A stretch of DNA of 64,000 nt from Leptolyngbya subtilissima AS-A7 (GTDB taxonomy: Bacteria; Cyanobacteriota; Cyanobacteriia; Phormidesmidales; Phormidesmidaceae): the NCBI RefSeq assembly GCF_039962255.1, contig NZ_JAMPKY010000002.1, forward strand, positions 434,001 through 498,000, written 5' to 3'. The notes under the pieces were generated by a model. It was not told where the DNA came from and made no database searches. It saw only the letters and a list, made by a program, of their open reading frames with translations. The position numbers and the translations under genes were made by a program. Every line of letters begins with the position of its first letter. Within the stretch, counting starts at the first letter, position 1. Of this stretch, positions 28,494 through 37,735 are shown in pieces.

Positions 28494-30308
28494 TTGAAAT
28501 ATAAGCAGTTCACTATGCGCACCCACTACTGCGGCACCCTGCGGGCCAGCGACATTGGCAGCACCGTTACCCTGTTCGGCTGGGTCGATCGCCGCCGCGA
28601 CCATGGGGGCGTTATTTTTATTGATCTGCGCGATCGCACTGGCGTCGTGCAAGTTGTCAGCGACCCCGAGCGTACTCCGGCCTCTTATCCCCAAGCTGAC
28701 CCGCTGCGCAACGAGTATGTGGTCAAAATTCAGGGTCGGGTCAGCCAGCGCCAGGAGGGCTCTGTGAACCCCAAGCTGCCCACGGGTGAAATTGAGATCT
28801 ACGCCGACACCATCGAGCTCCTGAACGCGGTGCGCAAGCCGCTGCCCTTTCAGGTCTCCACCGCCGATTCGGAAACCGTGCGCGAAGACCTGCGGCTGCG
28901 CTATCGGTATTTAGATTTGCGGCGCGATCGCATGGCCCAGAACCTGCGCATTCGCCACGAAGTCACCAAAGCCATTCGCCGCTTCCTCGAAGACCAGGAA
29001 GGGTTTTACGAGGTTGAAACCCCCATTCTCACCCGCTCCACTCCAGAAGGGGCGCGGGATTATCTGGTGCCCTCGCGGGTCAACCCCGGCGAGTTTTATG
29101 CCCTGCCCCAGTCGCCCCAGCTCTTCAAGCAGCTGCTGATGGTGTCGGGGGTCGATCGCTACTACCAGATCGCCCGCTGCTTCCGCGACGAAGACCTGCG
29201 CGCCGATCGCCAGCCCGAGTTCACCCAGCTTGATATGGAAATGAGCTTCATGACCCAGGACGAGATCCTGGCGCTGAATGAAGCTCTGGTAGCCCATATC
29301 TTTAAGGCCGTCAAGGGCGTTGAGATTCCCCGACCCTTCCCCCGGCTAACTTATGCCGAGGCGATGGATCGCTACGGCAGCGATAAGCCCGACACCCGTT
29401 ACGGCTTGGAGCTGGTGGATGTGTCTGACCTGGTGAAAGACTGCGGCTTTAAGGTATTTTCTGGCGCGGTAGCCGATGGCGGCATCGTCAAGGTGCTGCC
29501 CATCCCCAACGGCAACGACCAGATCTCCAACGTACGCATCAAGCCCGGTGGCGACCTGTTTAAAGTCGCCGCCGATGCCGGGGCCAAGGGCCTAGCCTAC
29601 GTGCGGGTGCGGGCCGACGGTGCGGTGGACACCATTGGGGCGATTAAAGACAATCTCGGCCCTGAGCAAATGGCCGAACTCCTCAGCCGCACCGGAGCCA
29701 CCGAAGGCACGCTGCTTCTGTTTGGGGCGGGGCCAACCACAATGGTGAATGCCACTCTGGATCGATTGCGCCAGGCGATCGCCCGCGAGATGGATCTAAT
29801 TCCTACCCACAGCCTCAACCTGCTGTGGGTTACCGACTTTCCTATGTTTGAGTGGAACGCTGACCAGCAGCGGCTCGAAGCTCTGCACCACCCCTTCACC
29901 GCCCCCCACCCCGACGACGTGGGTGACCTCAAATCTGCTCGCGCCGTGGCCTACGACATGGTGCTTAACGGCTATGAAATTGGCGGCGGCAGCCTGCGCA
30001 TCTACCAGCCCGAGGTGCAGAGCCAAGTGTTTGAAACCATTGGCCTATCTGAGCAAGAAGCCCGCGACAAGTTTGGCTTTTTGCTCGAAGCCTTTGAGTA
30101 TGGCACCCCGCCCCACGGCGGCATTGCCTACGGGCTCGATCGCATCGTCATGCTGATGGCGGGCGAGGAGTCAATCCGCGATGCGATCGCCTTCCCCAAG
30201 ACCCAGCAGGCCCGCTGTCTGCTCACCCAAGCTCCCTCTGGTGTAGACGAATCGCAGCTCAAGGAACTCGCGATCGCCTCCACCTACGAGCCAGAGGCAG
30301 ACGAGTAA
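28494..30308 (+). CDS. aspS: Aspartyl-tRNA synthetase
   Basis: 604 residues, bacterial-type AspRS including the GAD insertion domain. The anticodon-binding OB domain ([14 protein letters not shown]) is followed by class II motifs: motif 2 in [18 protein letters not shown] and motif 3 in [11 protein letters not shown]. It charges tRNA-Asp, or tRNA-Asn as well where Asn comes from transamidation. The ATG at 28494 is used, but the internal ATG at 28515 (MRTHYCGTL) matches the family start better. Confidence 0.96.
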   Translation: MKYKQFTMRTHYCGTLRASDIGSTVTLFGWVDRRRDHGGVIFIDLRDRTGVVQVVSDPERTPASYPQADPLRNEYVVKIQGRVSQRQEGSVNPKLPTGEIEIYADTIELLNAVRKPLPFQVSTADSETVREDLRLRYRYLDLRRDRMAQNLRIRHEVTKAIRRFLEDQEGFYEVETPILTRSTPEGARDYLVPSRVNPGEFYALPQSPQLFKQLLMVSGVDRYYQIARCFRDEDLRADRQPEFTQLDMEMSFMTQDEILALNEALVAHIFKAVKGVEIPRPFPRLTYAEAMDRYGSDKPDTRYGLELVDVSDLVKDCGFKVFSGAVADGGIVKVLPIPNGNDQISNVRIKPGGDLFKVAADAGAKGLAYVRVRADGAVDTIGAIKDNLGPEQMAELLSRTGATEGTLLLFGAGPTTMVNATLDRLRQAIAREMDLIPTHSLNLLWVTDFPMFEWNADQQRLEALHHPFTAPHPDDVGDLKSARAVAYDMVLNGYEIGGGSLRIYQPEVQSQVFETIGLSEQEARDKFGFLLEAFEYGTPPHGGIAYGLDRIVMLMAGEESIRDAIAFPKTQQARCLLTQAPSGVDESQLKELAIASTYEPEADE

Positions 30309-30387
30309 AATTGGAGGTAGGGGATGGGTCACAAACTAATCCTCTATTGGTGGGCAATGCTCACCCTACGGTTGCCCGGAGTTATTG

Positions 30388-30951
30388 ATGGTTGCCACTA
30401 AGCTCTCTCTGGCCAATTTCTTAAGTCTAGAAACAGACTCAGATGCCCTCTGTGAGTTTGTGGATGGGGAAGTGATTGAGATGCCACCAGAGAGTCCGCG
30501 AAATGTGCTGGTCTCGTTGTTTTTATTGCAACGGTTTTTGCAAATCGTGCCCTTCCACTGGTTGCGCCGAATGGATACCGAAGTCGTGGTATCTGGACGA
30601 GTGCGGATTCCGGATTTGCTGGTGTTGGGCGAAGACTTAGCGGCACTGTTAGAAGACACGGGCCGTAGTACCATCACCGAAGACATGCCTGCCCCTTTGC
30701 TGGTGGTGGAGGTGGTTTCGCCGGGCAAAGCCAATGAAGACCGCGACTACCGCTACAAGCGATCGGAGTATGCGGCCCGAGGCATTCCAGAATATTGGAT
30801 TGTAGACCCAGCGCAGGCAAAGGTGACTGTACTCACTTTGGTAGACGGGCTGTATGAGGCTCAGGCGCTCCAGGGAGAGGCCATTTTACAGTCACCCCAG
30901 TTTCCAAAGCTGAGTTTAGCCGTGGCTAGGGTGCTATCGCCCACAGGCTGA
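30388..30951 (+). CDS. Uma2-type endonuclease-fold protein (DUF820)
   Basis: 187 residues from the ATG at 30388, with GGAG seven bases upstream. Pattern of the Uma2/DUF820 PD-(D/E)XK family, hugely expanded in cyanobacteria: EFVDGEVIEMPP, then VRIPDLLV with the PD aspartate, LLVVEVVSPG with the active-site glutamate, and RDYRYKRSEYAARGIPEYWIVDP. Biological role is unknown. Copies are often mobile or multi-copy, but no insertion boundary is seen here. Confidence 0.87.
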   Translation: MVATKLSLANFLSLETDSDALCEFVDGEVIEMPPESPRNVLVSLFLLQRFLQIVPFHWLRRMDTEVVVSGRVRIPDLLVLGEDLAALLEDTGRSTITEDMPAPLLVVEVVSPGKANEDRDYRYKRSEYAARGIPEYWIVDPAQAKVTVLTLVDGLYEAQALQGEAILQSPQFPKLSLAVARVLSPTG

Positions 30952-31127
30952 TATAGCACCTGCTTGTGAGCTAACCAAGCAGCAGTCAGGTTTTTAGACT
31001 TACTGCAATAGTGTTCTACCAATTAGGCTTTTTCAGAAGCCTCAGCTAGCTCCTCTCTTCTGCGCTTGCCTAACTCCACCCAAAAACTAGGGCTTCTACG
31101 GGATTTCACTGAAACTATGCGAAGAGG

Positions 31128-31167
31128 GTATGTAACACTACATATCGATTAAGACTCGCCATAGATA
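31128..31167 (+). promoter_or_regulatory. NtcA-type activator site and -10 element for amt
   Basis: GTA-N8-TAC, the NtcA consensus, is perfect at 31128-31141. About 20 bases downstream lies TAGATA (31162-31167), close to the usual spacing for an NtcA-activated -10 box. The gene downstream is an ammonium transporter, a typical NtcA target under nitrogen limitation. A second TATAAA is at 31201-31206. Confidence 0.7.
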
Positions 31168-31284
31168 AAGGCGATCGCCCCATGGCTTGCCCTCAGGAAG
31201 TATAAAAACTTGCACCATGAACTGTAATTCGTGGCAACCTATGGGCTTATTAGCAGAGAGCCGATTGGGAGACACGTGATCGTT

Positions 31285-32730
31285 ATGTTGCAGCAACCAC
31301 AACGAGCCTTGAAGCAACCTTTGCACCCGCTGGGCAGGCCAGGGGGACGGTGGCGCTATATACCCTGGGTTGCTCTAGGGAGCTTGCTGATTTTCTGTCC
31401 GGCTGCTTTTGCCCAAAGCTCCACTACGGCCGACCTCAAGGTGGCGCTAGACACAGCCTGGGTGCTGTTGACCAGCTTTTTGATCTTCTTTATGAATGCC
31501 GGGTTTTGCATGCTCGAAACCGGCTTTTGCCGCAGCAAAAACGCCGTCAACCTGTTGGCCAAAAATCTGATTGTGTTCGGTCTCTCGACCCTGGCCTTTT
31601 GGGTGGTCGGCTTTGGCCTCATGTTTGGTGACGGCAACCCTTTATTCGGCACGTCTGGTTTCTTGCTACAAGGAGCCGATAACAGCCCCGCCGTTGGCGA
31701 TGCCTACCGAGGCACCTATAGTGCATTGGCTTGGGCTGGGGTACCGCTAAATGCCAAATTTTTCTTTCAGCTAGCCTTTGCGGGTACGGCGGCCACTATT
31801 GTGTCTGGGGCCGTGGCGGAGCGCATCAAGTTCTTAGCCTTTTTTATCTTTAGCCTGCTGCTGGTGGGGTTGTTGTACCCAATCACCGGCCACTGGGTGT
31901 GGGGCGACGGCATGCTGGCTAATTTGGGCTTTTACGATTTTGCCGGCTCTACCGTGGTGCACACAGTCGGTGGCTGGGCCGCGCTGATTGGGGCTATTTT
32001 GCTGGGGCCACGTCTGGGGCGCTTTCAGGCTCGTCCGGTTGCCATGCCGGGGCACAATCTGAGCATTTCTGCTCTGGGTTGCCTGATTTTGTGGCTGGGT
32101 TGGTTTGGCTTCAATCCCGGCTCCACCATGGCTGCTGACCCCTTACCCATCAGCCATATTGTCGTGACCACTAATATCGCTGGTGCCCTAGGGGGCTTAG
32201 CCGCTACCGTCACCTCGTGGATTTACCTCAGCAAGCCCGACCTATCGATGATCATCAATGGGGTACTGGCAGGGCTGGTGTCTATTACTGCCTCCTGCGC
32301 CTACGTTAACCTGGGCAGTGCAGCACTCATTGGTCTAGTGGGAGGGGTGATTGTTGTCTTTTCGGTGACATTGCTGGACAGCTTGAAAATTGATGACCCA
32401 GTAGGCGCTGTGTCGGTGCACCTGGTCTGTGGCACGTGGGGTACCGTTGCGCTGGGGCTGTTTAGCGTTGGCCCTGGCAGCTACTCTTGGTATGGCGAAG
32501 GTGATGGGCCCCTAGCCGGCTTGTTTATGGGAGGTGGCATTCAGCAACTGCTGGTGCAGCTGCTAGGGATTGCGGCGGTGGGGGCGTTTACCGTCACGTT
32601 TAGCCTCCTGTGTTGGCTGACGTTGCGGGCTACTGTGGGCATTCGCGTATCTGAGGCCGAGGAAATTCAAGGCCTTGATCTGGGCGAGCACGCGATGGAA
32701 GCCTATCCAGAGTTTCAGGTTGGGCCGTAG
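31285..32730 (+). CDS. amt: Ammonium transporter (Amt family)
   Basis: 481 residues from the ATG at 31285. A signal-peptide-like N-terminus (about 1-45, ending PAAFAQS) precedes 11 membrane segments. The conserved pore residues are visible: the first histidine in [11 protein letters not shown], the second in [15 protein letters not shown], and the gating region [18 protein letters not shown]. It imports ammonium and is expected to be regulated by PII proteins. The frame is open to a GTG at 31231, giving 499 residues. The upstream NtcA-type site supports nitrogen control. Confidence 0.95.
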   Translation: MLQQPQRALKQPLHPLGRPGGRWRYIPWVALGSLLIFCPAAFAQSSTTADLKVALDTAWVLLTSFLIFFMNAGFCMLETGFCRSKNAVNLLAKNLIVFGLSTLAFWVVGFGLMFGDGNPLFGTSGFLLQGADNSPAVGDAYRGTYSALAWAGVPLNAKFFFQLAFAGTAATIVSGAVAERIKFLAFFIFSLLLVGLLYPITGHWVWGDGMLANLGFYDFAGSTVVHTVGGWAALIGAILLGPRLGRFQARPVAMPGHNLSISALGCLILWLGWFGFNPGSTMAADPLPISHIVVTTNIAGALGGLAATVTSWIYLSKPDLSMIINGVLAGLVSITASCAYVNLGSAALIGLVGGVIVVFSVTLLDSLKIDDPVGAVSVHLVCGTWGTVALGLFSVGPGSYSWYGEGDGPLAGLFMGGGIQQLLVQLLGIAAVGAFTVTFSLLCWLTLRATVGIRVSEAEEIQGLDLGEHAMEAYPEFQVGP

Positions 32731-32769
32731 GGGATGGAGTGAATGGGTAGGACGAGTTAAGGAGATTTC

Positions 32770-33477
32770 TTAGACAAAGTGGTAGGGGGGTAGGGGGTCG
32801 CTGAGCATGAGGATCCAGTGGTTGGTCTGCGATCGCCACTCCTCTACCCGCTGCTCTAGGCTCTCGGCAGCGGCGCGATCGATCAGCAAATACACTCGCG
32901 CTTCTCCGGCGGGGCTTTCGGCCTCAATGTAGTTGTCGTAGGTGGCATGAAGGTCGTTGAGCACCTGGTCAAGCTCATAGTGCTGCTGCTCCTGGGCAGC
33001 GGTTTGATCCTGGAGGCGCTGCTTTTTCGCCAAAAAGTAGTCGCGCCCGGTGAGCCCTTCAGCTAGGGGCGGCAGCTCAGTTGGTTGGGCAATCAGCTTG
33101 AGCTGGTATTCAACTTGGTGACCTAGGATGGCGAGCTTGGCGGCATAGTCGGCTCCCTGGCTGGCCAGGTGAACCTTGAGATGCTCAATGGAAGCAATCT
33201 GAGTGCCAAACCGCAGGGGCAGCAGGGGCGTGTGCTGAAACAGCTCGCAAATGACGCGATCGTGGCTGAGCACCGCGTTTAGCAGCCGCGGTTCGTCGGT
33301 TTGCAGGGTCTCTAAATCGACGCCGGTTTCAACTATGGCGGCAACGTTGTCTACGGCAATCAGCCGGGTGGGTGCAGCCAGCCCCAGGGGTAAGGGCAGA
33401 GGCTGCAAGGGGCGAGGGCAAATGCTGTAGAGGTAGATGGGCTCTTGGATTAGCCCTGGAGTTAGCTCTGGAGACAC
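32770..33477 (-). CDS. GvpL/GvpF family gas-vesicle-type protein
   Basis: 235 residues. The N-terminal YLYSICP, the middle HDRVICELFQHTPLLPLRFGT and the C-terminal LMLSDPLPPYHFV are signature segments of GvpF/GvpL. In gas vesicle gene clusters these are minor shell or chaperone proteins. No gvpA, gvpC, gvpN or gvpK lies in this window, so the gene is an orphan here. It follows the 542-residue protein on the same strand with a gap of 141 bases, and is convergent with amt. Confidence 0.85.
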   Translation of the reverse strand: MSPELTPGLIQEPIYLYSICPRPLQPLPLPLGLAAPTRLIAVDNVAAIVETGVDLETLQTDEPRLLNAVLSHDRVICELFQHTPLLPLRFGTQIASIEHLKVHLASQGADYAAKLAILGHQVEYQLKLIAQPTELPPLAEGLTGRDYFLAKKQRLQDQTAAQEQQHYELDQVLNDLHATYDNYIEAESPAGEARVYLLIDRAAAESLEQRVEEWRSQTNHWILMLSDPLPPYHFV

Positions 33478-33618
33478 GATATCTAAAGCCTTTGGGATGC
33501 GCCACAGTTCGATCTCACTCTAGGCGATTTGCCCCCTGGCTCGGGATGTCTCTGGCACAAACATTTACGGCTTTTGCCATCGTTGGGACGGAGAACAAAC
33601 CGCCTTGAGAATCTGTTG

Positions 33619-35247
33619 CTACAGCGTAGTTTGTAGGGTAAAGCACCAGTCGAGGGTGAGCTGTCCTGCCTGGCAGCCGGCCTCGCCATCGAGCCGGTGC
33701 AGATGAATTGGGGTGCCCTGGCGCAGAGCCGCGATCGCAGGCGTATGTGCGCTCAGATCGTGATCCACAAGTGCGGTTAAATCGGCCACCGTGAGCGGCG
33801 GTCCCCACGGGTCATCGGCCACATCGACGGCGGCCTCAGCGGGTAGCGCCTGGGGCGCAGTAGGCAAGAGTCGGCCTCGGCCTAAGTCCACAATCCAGCT
33901 GCGGTTAGAGGTAGTAAGCTGCATCAGCGGGCGCAGGTAGAGGCTGCCCTGCTGCCAGCTCAGTCCTGGAGGCAGCACCTGGGCCGATACGCCCCCCATC
34001 AGCTGCATCACCCGTTCTGAGCTTTGAGCTAGGTGCCAACGCAGCCGGGGCCACAGGTCTGCCACCAACACCGGCTCATGGACAAAGGTGTGCTTAAATA
34101 GGCCGCTGGCTCCCTGCACCAGATCGGTAGCGGCATAGGTGACGCGGTTGCAAAGATCTTCCCGTTGGCGAAGCCGCTCCGAAGGAGTATCGCCCTCTGA
34201 GCCCAGCAGCATTTGGGGTAGATGCTGCGCCACAACCTGCTCGGCGTAGGCACTCAGAAAAGTTTGAATCCAGCGTTCATCGGTAAAGGTGAGCCAGTCG
34301 CCCAGCACGCCAGCGGTAGCATCGTCTGGACCATCAACCAGGGTGCTGGCAAAGTCATCTAGGGTAAAGCTCGACACGGTTGTCCCAGCGCTCTGCTTAC
34401 CCTCCGGCGGTAGATACAACGCGTCGGGCATCACCTCGCCATGGCTACTATAGGGCTGAGATGGGCCTTGGGTCTCCATTTCAGCCAGGTGCAGGCGGAG
34501 GTGCAAAATACCGTTCTGCCAAGGGTGAAAGGGACGGAGGGCATCAACTTCGCAGCCGTCAACGAGTAAAGCACCCAAGCCAGGCTGGGTGCAGCCCACT
34601 ACTTGCTGAGCCACCTGAGCCAACAGGTCACCACAGGACAGGAGCTGGCCGTCGAGGTCGTTCTCCAACAGTTGAATTTCGATATTTTCAGCCAAATATA
34701 GCGACGACACTGGATCTGTTTGAGTTACCAGATCGAGGGCGTAGCCAGTCTTTTCCGAGGTGAGGGTAAGCACCGGCACTAGGCGCACAATGCGGATTGC
34801 CCCCTGCGCCTGAGGACTAAAGATGCGGGCCTGCACACCCTCGATGAGGCGCATCACTTCGTAGCCACTGCTGGCAAGCATCCACAGCAGGTGGGGCACC
34901 AGGTGGGGCACCGGCACCAGGACGCTGGCGGAGGGCACTGGTAGGGTTGACGCCGTTAACAGGTCCAACAACTCTCCAGTTTCTTCGCTTAGGTAGGGGG
35001 CCAGGTTGTCGGGGGTTTGGGGCAGGTCGGCGGGCCAGCCGCCCATGGGCGATCGCAGTCTCATGCTCTGGGCTACCAACTGCTTCACCGCTGCCGCGAT
35101 CGCCGGCACGCGCCCCAAGGTGGGGCGCTCGATGGCCAAGGGAGCCATGCGGCACACCGTATTGCCCAGGGTTGCAGCTGTAGCACCCGGCAGGGCCAAA
35201 TCGGCTTGCAGCCAGGGGGTCAGCGATCGCACAGCAGAAGAAACCAT
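33619..35247 (-). CDS. Unrecognised protein with about four internal modules
   Basis: 542 residues; I do not recognise the family. Reading along the protein shows related blocks at about residues 111-174, 203-260, 393-454 and 484-541. Each ends in a hydrophobic beta-like pattern such as GAIRIVRLVPVLTLTS, NGILHLRLHLAEMET, GSLYLRPLMQLTTS or GQLTLDWCFTLQTT, preceded by helical sequence such as LWMLASSGYEVMRLIEGV and RWHLAQSSERVMQLMGGV. No signal peptide, membrane helix or enzyme motif is visible. The gene lies upstream of the GvpL/F gene and downstream of leuD on the same strand. Confidence 0.75.
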   Translation of the reverse strand: MVSSAVRSLTPWLQADLALPGATAATLGNTVCRMAPLAIERPTLGRVPAIAAAVKQLVAQSMRLRSPMGGWPADLPQTPDNLAPYLSEETGELLDLLTASTLPVPSASVLVPVPHLVPHLLWMLASSGYEVMRLIEGVQARIFSPQAQGAIRIVRLVPVLTLTSEKTGYALDLVTQTDPVSSLYLAENIEIQLLENDLDGQLLSCGDLLAQVAQQVVGCTQPGLGALLVDGCEVDALRPFHPWQNGILHLRLHLAEMETQGPSQPYSSHGEVMPDALYLPPEGKQSAGTTVSSFTLDDFASTLVDGPDDATAGVLGDWLTFTDERWIQTFLSAYAEQVVAQHLPQMLLGSEGDTPSERLRQREDLCNRVTYAATDLVQGASGLFKHTFVHEPVLVADLWPRLRWHLAQSSERVMQLMGGVSAQVLPPGLSWQQGSLYLRPLMQLTTSNRSWIVDLGRGRLLPTAPQALPAEAAVDVADDPWGPPLTVADLTALVDHDLSAHTPAIAALRQGTPIHLHRLDGEAGCQAGQLTLDWCFTLQTTL

Positions 35248-35356
35248 AGCAAAGCCCGCATGGGGGGTTGAGGGATCTCCCTAGAGAGTGCCTATTTCTG
35301 CGGCAAAATCCACAGGGCGTTGCAAATCTATGGGTGGAGACACGGAGACTGTGAGC

Positions 35357-35944
35357 CTACCAGGCCACGTAGGGCAGCGTTGCCGCCGTGGTGCGAATGG
35401 CCTCGGCGTTAGCAACGAGCTGGCCACAGGCATCCCAGGTGCCCGCCAAGAACGCTTGGCGCACGCCCTCGGGCATAGACACAGCTCCGGCCTCGGCCCC
35501 AACGGTCACGGTTTGAGTTGCTAGGTCGAGCGTCACCACCGTCGTAGGGTCAGCGTCTAGTGCGGCCTGCACCTGGCCTACCACCTCAGCGCTGGCCGTT
35601 AGGCAAGGGATGCCGATCGCGACGCAGTTACCAAAGAAAATTTCTGCAAAGCTCTCGCCCAGCACAGCTTTAATGCCCCAGCGGGCGATCGCCTGGGGAG
35701 CGTGCTCTCGCGATGAGCCACAGCCGAAATTGCGGTTGACCACCAAAATTGTGGCCCCCTGGTACTGGGGCTGGTCAAAGGGATGACGACCCTCCAGGGC
35801 AGCGCGATCGTCGGCAAACACCTGCTCGCCCAGCCCGTCAAAGGTCACGCACTTGAGAAACCGAGCCGGAATGATGCGATCGGTGTCGATGTCGTTGCCT
35901 GTAAGGGGAATGCCGGTACCCGTAATTTGTTCTATCTGCGTCAC
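35357..35944 (-). CDS. leuD: 3-Isopropylmalate dehydratase small subunit
   Basis: 195 residues, the small swivel-domain subunit of isopropylmalate isomerase in leucine synthesis. Hallmarks are [14 protein letters not shown] near the N-terminus and [14 protein letters not shown] in the middle. The partner large subunit, leuC, is not in this window, so the subunits are encoded apart, as in many cyanobacteria. The start is the ATG complementary to 35942-35944. Transcription could run on into the 542-residue gene. Confidence 0.94.
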   Translation of the reverse strand: MTQIEQITGTGIPLTGNDIDTDRIIPARFLKCVTFDGLGEQVFADDRAALEGRHPFDQPQYQGATILVVNRNFGCGSSREHAPQAIARWGIKAVLGESFAEIFFGNCVAIGIPCLTASAEVVGQVQAALDADPTTVVTLDLATQTVTVGAEAGAVSMPEGVRQAFLAGTWDACGQLVANAEAIRTTAATLPYVAW

Positions 35945-36127
35945 TGCGATCGCTCCTTGCCCTCGCGCCTCTGGCTGAAATCAGTGGGTTACCTCTATAG
36001 AGACAACCGCCTACTAATAGTAGCCTCTGGATGCCCCCACCATAGCTCCGACATCCCAGCTCAAGGGCGCTTCTGCCGCTCTAAACCTGGGTTAAAATCT
36101 GAGCTTTTCAACAGAATGATAGCGGCT

Positions 36128-36189
36128 GTTAACCCAACCATAAACTTTGGTATCATCCCTAGCCATGGGCAAATGAGGAGAGTATCTTA
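36128..36189 (+). promoter_or_regulatory. Possible promoter and leader of the small ORF at 36190
   Basis: TATCAT (36151-36156) with GTTAAC (36128-36133) 17 bases upstream resembles a sigma70-type promoter. GAGGAG at 36175-36180 is followed nine bases later by GTG at 36190. A minicistron ATG-AGG-AGA-GTA-TCT-TAG overlaps that ribosome-binding site. Confidence 0.35.
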
Positions 36190-36339
36190 GTGAATAAGGA
36201 AGCAAATCACCTAACTCAAAAAAACGATTTCTTCCCCGACAGATCGAATAGTTCAGTCCTGTTAAATAGGAGGTACGTTATCGATTTAACGTCTGAATCT
36301 ATCTCGTCAAATACCAGCAGCACTTTACTCGGTTGTTGA
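36190..36339 (+). CDS. Possible 49-residue peptide
   Basis: A GTG-started frame of 49 codons with GAGGAG nine bases upstream. The peptide is polar, rich in Ser and Asn, and ends STLLGC. No hydrophobic helix or known family is recognised. It is below the size reached by ordinary gene callers, and the evidence is a plausible start site plus its place inside a promoter-to-terminator unit (36128-36614). The remaining bases to 36581 have no frame that I can support and might be a structured untranslated region or a small RNA. Confidence 0.3.
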   Translation: MNKEANHLTQKNDFFPDRSNSSVLLNRRYVIDLTSESISSNTSSTLLGC

Positions 36340-36581
36340 TATTTCCTCGCTGTAACTGATGAGAGCTCTGCAAGAAATGCCTAGAGACGCGATGAACCCC
36401 ACGCGATGGTTTCTTTACGACGGCATTTAAACATCTCTATTTAATCGGAACTTTCTTGAGGAAAACTCTCAAGTTAATCAGTCTAAGTGCTGCTGTCTCC
36501 GAATTGCTTAAACGACATCCTGTCTGGAGGAAAATAATCCAGTCCATTGTGTCTAGTTACAGGCTATAGGGTTTAAATTTA

Positions 36582-36614
36582 GAAACCCCCGGCAGACTAT
36601 CTGTCGGGGGTTTC
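36582..36614 (+). terminator. Rho-independent-type terminator hairpin
   Basis: GAAACCCCCGGCAGA (36582-36596) pairs with TCTGTCGGGGGTTTC (36600-36614) with one G-T, with a tight loop. It is not adjacent to the end of any large plus-strand gene, so it must end a short transcript that starts in the 36128-36190 region. It could also act on the minus strand downstream of the 76-residue gene at 36658-36888. Confidence 0.8.
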
Positions 36615-36657
36615 CATTATTAGTAATTTGCTTTAGGTGAATAGTTGGAAGTCGAGC

Positions 36658-36888
36658 TTATCCCTCAACCCGCATGCTCTGAGGCCCGTGGATGAGTTCC
36701 GACAGTTCAGGCATCATTAGATCGGCCTGGGCCGTAGGCATCAGCCCCATTGCCGATATCGGCTCTTCAATCGGGGCAGGGGCCATCATATCGCTGGGCA
36801 AAAAGATGCGGGCGCTCACTGCCAGCATTGCCACCGCAAAAATCAGCACAATCAGCAGAGGCGCAATGTAAGACCGAAAAAACGACAT
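36658..36888 (-). CDS. Small single-span membrane protein, unknown
   Basis: 76 residues. One hydrophobic segment at about residues 8-27 (APLLIVLIFAVAMLAVSARI) follows a short basic start, then a Met/Pro-rich tail. I do not recognise the family. It has its own start and a nearby hairpin downstream (36582-36614). The size and absence of homology make this call moderate. Confidence 0.5.
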   Translation of the reverse strand: MSFFRSYIAPLLIVLIFAVAMLAVSARIFLPSDMMAPAPIEEPISAMGLMPTAQADLMMPELSELIHGPQSMRVEG

Positions 36889-37184
36889 AGGGCCGACGCG
36901 TGTAAAGGGATGTAACTCATGTTCTCATCTTACACGGAAGGCGGGATAGAGGGGATAAGGAAGAAGGAGGATATAAGGGCAACCGAGTGGATAAAAAGAA
37001 GGAATTTAACCGTCAGTAAGATCCACCATTTAGGACACAAAGGCTCGCAAGGTACAGCAGAGCGATCGCCTCGCCACAAAAAATTTCACATCCCACTTGA
37101 GGCCTGGCGAAAGCAACAAAGGCCTTGGAACTAAAGAACCAAGCCGGCTGCCATCACAGCTCAATAAAGGAGTAGGATTTGTGC
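36889..37184. other. Intergenic stretch with no supported gene
   Basis: A plus-strand frame (36919-37134) is purine-rich low-complexity sequence, without a ribosome-binding site worth trusting. I do not call it a gene. Confidence 0.4.
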
Positions 37185-37523
37185 CTAAGAGCCAGCTCTT
37201 TCAAGCTGTGTGACCCGGGTTTCGAGCTGCCTGACCTGCTGCTTGAGTTCGATCGCTAACGTGGCTAGGTTGTCGAACTGCTCGTCAAGGGAAGGCTCGA
37301 CCCCGGGTGAAGTAATTGTGGGCAGGCTGGGGGCCGGACGGTTGGGAATGGAAAGCTGAGATTCTATCTGCCTGACCTGGGATCTCAGTCGACCGAGTTC
37401 AGACTCCAGACTACTTAATCGCATGTCTATGCGGGCTTCGCTCTGGGCCTTGGCACAGTGCCCTAGCCCCAGCCAGAGCAAGACACCCAGCAGCAGACCA
37501 ATGGACCAACGTGCGATCGCCAT
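37185..37523 (-). CDS. Secreted coiled-coil protein, unknown
   Basis: 112 residues. A signal peptide (about 1-26, ending AKAQ) precedes an alpha-helical heptad-rich stretch (SSLESELGRLRSQVRQIESQL) and a second helix near the C-terminus (LKQQVRQLETRVTQLERA), separated by a proline-rich linker. This predicts an exported, oligomerising coiled-coil protein, perhaps periplasmic. No family name is recognised. It is divergent from the TPR gene, which also encodes an exported protein. Confidence 0.65.
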   Translation of the reverse strand: MAIARWSIGLLLGVLLWLGLGHCAKAQSEARIDMRLSSLESELGRLRSQVRQIESQLSIPNRPAPSLPTITSPGVEPSLDEQFDNLATLAIELKQQVRQLETRVTQLERAGS

Positions 37524-37735
37524 GTTATCTCCTTGCCACCGCCGCTGCTATGAAGGCAGAAAGCTGACAGCGGGTACTTACAATTCTAGAAAAAACTCTT
37601 TAAACCCGTCTCTCAACCAAATAAGCTGACCTATCATTAGCGCCAGGGGCGTGGGTGGGTATGCTGACAAAACAGTCTGCTTAGGGGCAGCACCAGCCTA
37701 CTGAATCTGCAAAAACCGTCGGTTGAGGGGAAGCC

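Noticed and set aside
36919-37134. 71-codon plus-strand frame
   Set aside because: Purine-rich low-complexity DNA with no recognisable product.
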